A stretch of DNA of 64,000 nt from Cephalotrichum gorgonifer. Its lineage: Eukaryota > Ascomycota > Sordariomycetes > Microascales > Microascaceae. The stretch covers positions 3,250,665-3,314,664 of the forward strand of contig ONZQ02000001.1 in assembly GCA_900312665.1 (NCBI GenBank), given 5' to 3'. The notes beneath the pieces are model-generated. The model did no database searches. It worked only from the letters and a program-made list of their open reading frames with translations, and was not told where the DNA came from. Shown in pieces: positions 58,451 to 64,000 of the stretch. Position numbers and translations under genes: made by a program. The stretch's first letter is position 1. Each line of letters begins with the position of its first letter.

Positions 58451-61400
58451 TCATTCATCCTCACCCTCAGCATCCATCTCCCCGTCATCCTCATCCTCCT
58501 TGGCCTGGGGCACCTCGATCGCTGAGGCCATGCTCAAAGCCTCACTCCTCCGATTCGACTTGACGACCACCGAATCCTGGCCCCCCTCCTCCACCTGCAC
58601 CCGAACCTCATCCTTCATCTCCTTCCCGTCGTCATTCGATCCGTCCCGTTTGCTACTACCGCCCTGGCTGGCGGCCAGATCCTTCCTCTTCTCGTACCAC
58701 GACGGCGGGAGCCCAGGCCCGCTGTCAGCATTCCCATAGTCGCTCTTCTTGGTGCCCTTGGGCCACCGGCCCGGCCCCCGCCCCGTACCGCCAGACTTGC
58801 GCCGCGAGGTACTGCTCCGTGGCCGCGCGCTGCTGCTCGACTTCCGTCTACTGCTGCCGCTGACACTGGTGCTTACCGACGGCCGCGGCCGCGGTGTGGT
58901 AACCGTCCGCTCCGGAAGAATGGGCCGTGCCCGCTCTACGCGCCGTCCGCCGACGACGGGTGGGAATACCTCAAACCGTATCGGAGGGATATCTTTGTAA
59001 GGCGCCGCCCAGGCTTTGTCGCCCTGCGAGGTCGAGCCGTTCATCTGACCCTCTGCCTCGCTCCCAGCTTTGTCCCCGTTGAGGTCGCCATCGGGGTGGT
59101 TCTCCTTGTCGTCGCTAGAAGCGCCGTTGACGACTTCGCCGCTTTCCACCTTCGCATCCTCCGCCCCGGTGGAATGCCCATTGGAGTGCCCATTAGTTGA
59201 AGCGGTGCTAACGCCGGCATCTGGTAACACCTCCACCTCTGGTGGCTGTGACTCTGCATCGTCTTCACGCGGGGCAATGGCACTGATGGTAGGGCCAAGC
59301 TCAAAGTTCAGCGCGCTGCTGCGGCCCATGACGTAGGGGCTCCAAGTCAGGCTTGCCGGGTTCAGCTTGACGTAGTTCTTGCTCTCCCACTTGGCCACGT
59401 ACTCCCTGCAAAAGTGCAAGTCGACCCGGAACGCGTAGAGCTTCGTCTGGGGATCTCGCACTAGGCACCGCAGGCCTTCGAGCGCCGATATCACGTCGTC
59501 CGATGTCATCCCCGTATCCTCAGAAATCTTCCGGATGCTCAGCCCGGCAGCCCTCGATTCTTCGTCGGCGGCTTGCTCCAGCATGTATTTGGACATGACC
59601 AGACGCCAATAATTGCGGTAAGAGACGAGGCCCATGTCGGACAATGGCTTCTCGGGTGACCCTGTTCGCGCTTCCGCCTTGGTGAGCAGATATGAAAAGT
59701 CTATCAGCAGATTGCCGTAGCCTTTCCGTTGATGGATGGGCAGGGTCAGGATGCAGCTGACATTGTTCTGACTGCTCGGTCGCTTCTCTTTTGAAAAGTA
59801 GCCGACGAAGTGGTATCCTAACTCGTCGTACTCGCATAATACATAGAATAGAAATGGCTCCACGTCATAGTAGAGCGTCTTGGAACCCAGAAAGAGCTTC
59901 GCCAGGAGGCAGAGGTTCTGGCAGTAGACGGGGTTCTTCCTCCCGTCGACCTCGAACACAGAGACCGACTCGTGCCGATATATCTCGTCTCCGGGTGGGT
60001 GTTTCGATGCGCATTTCAGCTTGTGCCTCCATGCGACGTAGTCCGAGTTCATGTATTTGAGGCAGAATTCGCAAATATACAGGACGCGATTCCTGCTGTA
60101 CTCCTCGGGATATGGCGCTGCATACCACGTATCGATCTCCCAGCCGCCAAACTCGATGCACTCGATCTGACTTGCCGGTCCCGCGGCTTTCTTCTTCTTG
60201 GCGGGCATCTGTATCTCCTCTTGCATCGCGATAATCCGGGTTTTCCACTCGGCTTCGGCTCTCTGCTTTGCCTCATCGAACCGGCGGCGGTCCTCATTAC
60301 TCGGCATCGTCTTCGACGTACCGGCTTCGGCCTCACTGAGGATGCCACCATACGGTTTGCCTTTGACCTCGTCCGATTCCTTGTCGAAGAACGAATAGAA
60401 TGGTTGCGAGTAAGTCGTTGACACGAACGGCGCGATTAAGGACTCCGGGCTTGGCTCCCGAGCCCTTGCGCCATTTGCTCTTGGGGTTCGCGCGGTAGAT
60501 GCTCGGTTAGTGGACCGCTTCCGTTCGGGGAGATAGCGCTGGGAAAGAGCTTCGCGAATGGAATCAGGCTTGGCACGAATGGTAACCACAAGTGATGTCG
60601 GGGAAGGTCGAGAAACATCCACCGCCTTCTGTCGGGGGGCGGCTCGTATTCTTAGTGTCCGTGCTGACTGGGGCTCATCTGGTGTTCCGTCTTGGGAAAG
60701 TTGACGTTCGTCGGTAGTCTGCCGCCTACGTTTCCGCAAACTCTTAACAACATCTTCTCCGCCGTCGACAGATGGTGTCTTGCGCTTACGGAGGCGACGA
60801 GACCCCTCCGTTACGTCGTCGTCAGAATCCAGCGGGTCCGTGTTGGGGTGAGGAGTACCGACTCCCATCACAACCTCCGAAGGCTCTATTGCATCTGCGT
60901 TTGGCATCTGAGCATCTGTAACGACCGCCGAAGTGTCACTAGCCTTCGATATTGCGTCGTCATTGTCGTGCGGAAGATCGTCGTCGTCGTCGTCGTCATC
61001 AGCAGCGCACTCCGGGCATCTCCATTTGGAAGGCGCTACAAAGGTCAGCGCATTCAGTTCGCATCAAAAGGGGCCAAGGTGCAGCTTACGAGTCGTCGAC
61101 GATATCGCCCCCGCCTCTCGAGCGCAATGTTGATGCGCTAGACATGTTCGTTAGTCGCCAATCATCACCATAGCCGGCGCGGGATATCTCTCACCGTTCT
61201 CTGCGCAGCCCGAGCAGGACAGATAGGCTTCAAACTCCTCGCTAGGATCGTTCTCCTCGCTTTCCTTGCAGAATATGCAGTTATTGGACTGCGCGTTGTC
61301 CGATTCCTCGTCGTCGTTCTCCACCACTACTTCTTCCTCACCATCCCACTCGGCGTCCTCTTCAGACTCTGCTTCGGAAGCCGTCGGCGCTGACGCCTCA

Positions 61401-61795
61401 CTCCCATTATCCTCATCGTCCGTATCCCCAGGTCGTATCTTAACCGCGCCAACACCTTCATCCTCATCGTCTGTGTTCTCTTCGGCCGCCTCGGGGGATG
61501 CGCCATCGTCCTCATGGTGCCTAGTCTGCGGAGGCATATGGCCGTTCATGTACTCGTAGTCGTCGTCTACCTCTCCCTCTGCGTCCTCGTCGTCATCGTC
61601 GTCATAGGCAGTGGCGCCGCTTCCTTGAGAGATCGGTTCGTTTCGATCTGTCATCTCGACATCGTCGCGATCGTGATCGTTAGGGGTATGGGAAGCACTG
61701 TAGTCGCGAGCTCCCCTGTCATGTTCCGCGCCATGTTGGCCTGACGACGCGGCGCTCTGTTGAAGGGCCTCCTCCGTGAGCTCCATTGTTTGCAA
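58451..61795 (-). CDS. MYST-family histone acetyltransferase with PHD finger (Sas3-like)
   Basis: Three exons, complement(61195..61795), (61090..61137) and (58451..61035), give 1077 aa. Start MQTMELTEEALQQ; the Met three codons further in is also possible. The N-terminal 170 residues are very acidic. A C4HC3 PHD finger is completed by splicing: CIFCKESEE..., CSGC, then AHQHC from the 48-bp exon 2, then WRCPEC from exon 3. A basic disordered region follows. The MYST domain has its zinc finger (YICEFCLKYMNSDYVAWRHKLKC), NPVYCQNLCLLAKLFL, FLFYVLCEYDE, and the acetyl-CoA binding stretch CILTLPIHQRKGYG. The C-terminal 300 residues are disordered, acidic and Ser-rich. Sas3 is the catalytic subunit of NuA3, which acetylates histone H3 in the nucleus; the same is inferred here. 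Confidence 0.9.
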
Positions 61796-62509
61796 CCTAC
61801 GCCAGGGAACGTATATCGCGATGCAGGGAATTCATGGGTAATGGCAACTTCACATCGCAAGGTCCAATCGATGTATTATGGGCGAGTTTCGGACGCGGGT
61901 GTGGCTTTGTAACGGGGCAGGCGCGTTGAGGTCAAGCGCGGCAGGAAGGGCGGCAAGTGGTGACTTGTTGCGACGCGCCCCAGGTCAGATCTCGGGCGTA
62001 GAATACCGGATTCGCAGGGAAATCCGCCAGGAGAAACGTGCAGAAGCGTACCGGAGAGTGGTTTTATCGCGTATATTATCGGATTCAAGGGTGAGAGACG
62101 TCGACTTTGGAAAGAAACAGCTTGGGGATGGCGATCTGGGCTCCGCTCGAGGGGGGGAGAGGCTGAGGGGGACATCAGTTTCGGTGTCGCGGTTGACCCT
62201 GCTTACGTAACACAATTCGTGACATTGCCGTGGTGCAGATATTCGACGGCAATGTCCGCAAAGGGTCAACGCCAACGCCAATTGACTTCACAGTCTACGC
62301 TGCATGTCGAGCTCCGAAACACCGTCAAGCCATACGCTCGGAAAGTCGGAGAGAACAGTGTCCCTCCGTCACACCTGTCGGGTGTAAGATCGCCCCGTCC
62401 GCCCCCCCAATTGGCATCCAAACGTGCTAACTCGGATCCTATCTCGCCACTCAGCCCAGACTTCCTCCTCGCGACCACCGAGACCCTCTAGAGAACCCGA
62501 ACCGCCAAT
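61796..62509. promoter_or_regulatory. divergent promoter region, Sas3-like and complex I subunit genes
   Basis: 714 bp between outward-facing starts. Apart from a CCAATTGG element near the complex I gene, no element was assigned. Short open frames on both strands have no motifs. Confidence 0.45.
62407..62414. promoter_or_regulatory. CCAATTGG, possible HAP/CCAAT-complex site
   Basis: The palindrome carries CCAAT on both strands about 95 bp upstream of the complex I subunit start. The fungal HAP complex is known to act on respiratory genes; binding here is an inference from position only. Confidence 0.3.
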
Positions 62510-63002
62510 ATGCCCGTCCCGTTCGAGGCCCTTATTCCGTATGGAATCATAATTGGAGTATGGACGGCCGAAGCTTTCCCTCCCTTCCGACAACGGCTGA
62601 CGGATTGTACCTAGATGTTCGGTGCGACCGGCATTGGCCTGTCTACCGTCAAGCACTTCCAGAATGGAAAGAAGCGTCCGAGGTACTCGGTAGATCACTG
62701 GGATAAGGTGAGCGGCACGTCAGGGTTGAGTTGCTTGTTCAATGGCTAACTATTCGTGCAGCAAAGTAAATCTCTCATAGCCCGCGGTTCACTACGGACG
62801 CCGAACTAACCCAGAAACTAGTGATGGAGCGCGATATGCGGTTGACTGGATCGTTAAGAGGCCAGACCGATGCACCAGAGGCCCCGATTGGCTTCGAGTT
62901 AAATAACCCATGGAGGGTATGTCATGGCCGCTGTCCTCGTTCGTCGCTGGGGTATTCGAAGCTAACAATGCTGCGTCACAGATGGAGAGGAGGCTCTACT
63001 AA
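62510..63002 (+). CDS. complex I MWFE-type subunit (NDUFA1 homolog), with a 4-nt microexon
   Basis: Five exons, 62510..62557, 62615..62707, 62762..62765, 62822..62916 and 62982..63002, give 86 aa. Reading: MPVPFEALIPYGIIIG, then MFGATGIGLSTVKHF, RPRYSVDHWDK, QMMERDMRLTGSLRGQ, FELNNPWR and MERRLY. This matches the fungal 9.5-kDa subunit of NADH:ubiquinone oxidoreductase, a single-span protein of the inner mitochondrial membrane. Residues 9-30 form the hydrophobic helix. The third exon, CAAA, is flanked by GTGCAG and GTAAAT. Without it the flanking exons join out of frame to an immediate TGA; with it they give DKQMMERDMRL, the sequence the family shows. All exons are too short for simple ORF finding. 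Confidence 0.9.
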
Positions 63003-63229
63003 ACAAGGCCGACGATTTGAAGATGGACCGGGACGAACATAATTCTCCTCTGCCTACCATATCACTCGGGCGAGGGGTGATGGCGATTACCCTTCTACAC
63101 TTGTAACTAGACGCGGCCCTCTGCGCCTCCCGAGGCCCCTGTATCACACAAAAACATAGAAGACCATGTCGGAAGCTACTCAAGCACTCTTCAGGTGGCC
63201 ATACCATTGATTGTACAGCTTTATTTTTT

Positions 63230-64000
63230 TCACGTGGCGTTTATCTCAACCTCTGGCCTATTCTTATTCAGGCCCTCTAGCAGCATGCACGCCTGGCAGA
63301 TATCCTGACTCGACATATAACCACATATCTTGCAGGTCCCCCTCTTCTGCAGCGCTCCGCCAGTCTTTATGTTACTCCGCGGCTTGTCTCCGTTGCTCGC
63401 AGGTTGCTGCGGATTCTTCGGCCTCGACGTTATTTCAATTTCCATCGCATGGTGGTGGGATCCGGCCGCCTTGCTCACGGTTCCCTCGTCGGCGTCGGCG
63501 CCATTCCCTCCCCCACAGCCCTTCCCGGAACCGGTTATTGCCTCAGGAAGGGTCTCACATGCGCATGATGATTCAGAAGACCCCGGCACTAGTCTTGCCA
63601 TGTCCTCCCCGCTCCTGACAATGTCCAGGATAGCAGTCGGCCGCACCCGCTCCAGGTTCTTGATCAGGCTTCTCGCAGTCCCACGGAACGCCTCGGGACT
63701 GTAGATGCACTCGGTGCTAAAGTAAAGTAGCTTCTTATGGTGCGCGTAGAGTACGATCTCCTTCTCGTACGAGTACTTGAGGGGCTTACTACGCTTGACG
63801 TCACCGGAGCCGTCCCCCGTGACGATGCTGGTGCTCCTCGCCAGCCGCGGCAGGTCTCCTCGCAGCAGGTTCATCAGGACGGTCTCGGCGATGTCGTCGG
63901 CGTTGTGTCCGGTCAGGAGGTGCTTGATACCCAGTAGCTTGGCACCTCTGTCAAGGGCCTGGCGGCGGAAGACTCCGCAGTATGTGCAGTTTCCCTTCTT
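63230..64000 (-). CDS. cytoplasmic tRNA 2-thiolation protein Ncs6/Ctu1 (5' part outside window)
   Basis: The frame enters from the right edge and runs without introns to the stop at 63230, giving 256 residues of the C-terminal part. Visible: CTYCGVFRRQALDRGAKLL, the active-site region GHNADDIAETVLMNLLRGDL, LARSTSIVTG, then KPLKYSYEKEIVLYAHHKKL, and the C-terminal zinc site GTCKICGYMSSQDICQACMLLEGLN. The N-terminal SGGKDS PP-loop lies beyond the window. Ncs6/Ctu1 with Ncs2/Ctu2 thiolates U34 of Lys, Glu and Gln tRNAs in the cytosol, with sulfur supplied by Urm1. A Ser/Gly/His-rich insert (about 50 residues) before the last zinc site is typical of filamentous fungi as far as I recall. The gene is convergent with the complex I subunit gene. 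Confidence 0.93.
   Translation of the reverse strand, partial: KKGNCTYCGVFRRQALDRGAKLLGIKHLLTGHNADDIAETVLMNLLRGDLPRLARSTSIVTGDGSGDVKRSKPLKYSYEKEIVLYAHHKKLLYFSTECIYSPEAFRGTARSLIKNLERVRPTAILDIVRSGEDMARLVPGSSESSCACETLPEAITGSGKGCGGGNGADADEGTVSKAAGSHHHAMEIEITSRPKNPQQPASNGDKPRSNIKTGGALQKRGTCKICGYMSSQDICQACMLLEGLNKNRPEVEINAT

Overview
The window reads as nuclear DNA of a filamentous ascomycete (Pezizomycotina, most likely Sordariomycetes). Coding exons are GC-rich, introns are short (about 50-130 bp) with GTRNGN donors and CTRAY branch sites, the one tRNA gene has an anticodon-loop intron, and most genes are recognisable eukaryotic housekeeping genes. I reconstructed exon joins by hand from reading frame, splice consensus and recalled family sequences; no alignment or search was run. 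No transposon, CRISPR array or operon was seen. Two 20-N assembly gaps are present (29468-29487 and 44060-44079).

Left part (1-24 kb), mostly housekeeping: a small GPI-anchored cell-wall protein, a gene-poor stretch of about 3.9 kb rich in GTAC-type words, a dienelactone hydrolase, the replication protein A large subunit, COP9 signalosome subunit 3, a CCCH zinc-finger protein, a Mit1/CHD3-like chromatin remodeller (four exons, 1578 codons), a mitochondrial rRNA 2'-O-ribose methyltransferase (Mrm1-like), and tRNA-Arg(UCG) with a 23-nt intron.

Middle part (24-39 kb), the most unusual region: a compact island of genes with self/non-self recognition architecture. From left to right it holds a very large NACHT-ankyrin protein (minus strand) whose upstream part contains a decayed SesB-like alpha/beta-hydrolase and a second NTPase-like segment without a P-loop; directly upstream, an intact SesB-like hydrolase that splices in frame into it and may be its N-terminus; a DUF7924-type protein with a PD-(D/E)XK-like signature and a probable homopolymer frameshift; and a B-box/GTPase/RING-like/patatin fusion protein. 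Lipase-type effectors joined to nucleotide-binding modules and repeats are the known logic of fungal NLR-like receptors, so I infer a heterokaryon-incompatibility or innate-immunity type locus. The function is inferred, not shown.

Right part (39-64 kb): two GPI-anchored Cys-containing secreted proteins, a DUF1365 membrane-associated protein, a GFA/CENP-V-type zinc protein, a TCO89-like TORC1 subunit, an SPF30/SMN-type Tudor splicing factor, an Ind1/NUBPL Fe-S protein for complex I assembly, a PHD-MYST histone acetyltransferase (Sas3-like), the MWFE-type (NDUFA1-like) complex I subunit, whose reading frame needs a 4-nt microexon, and the 3' part of the tRNA thiolation enzyme Ncs6/Ctu1, cut by the right edge. 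Two genes serve complex I (Ind1 and the MWFE-type subunit) and two are chromatin regulators (Mit1-like, Sas3-like), but they are separate transcription units.
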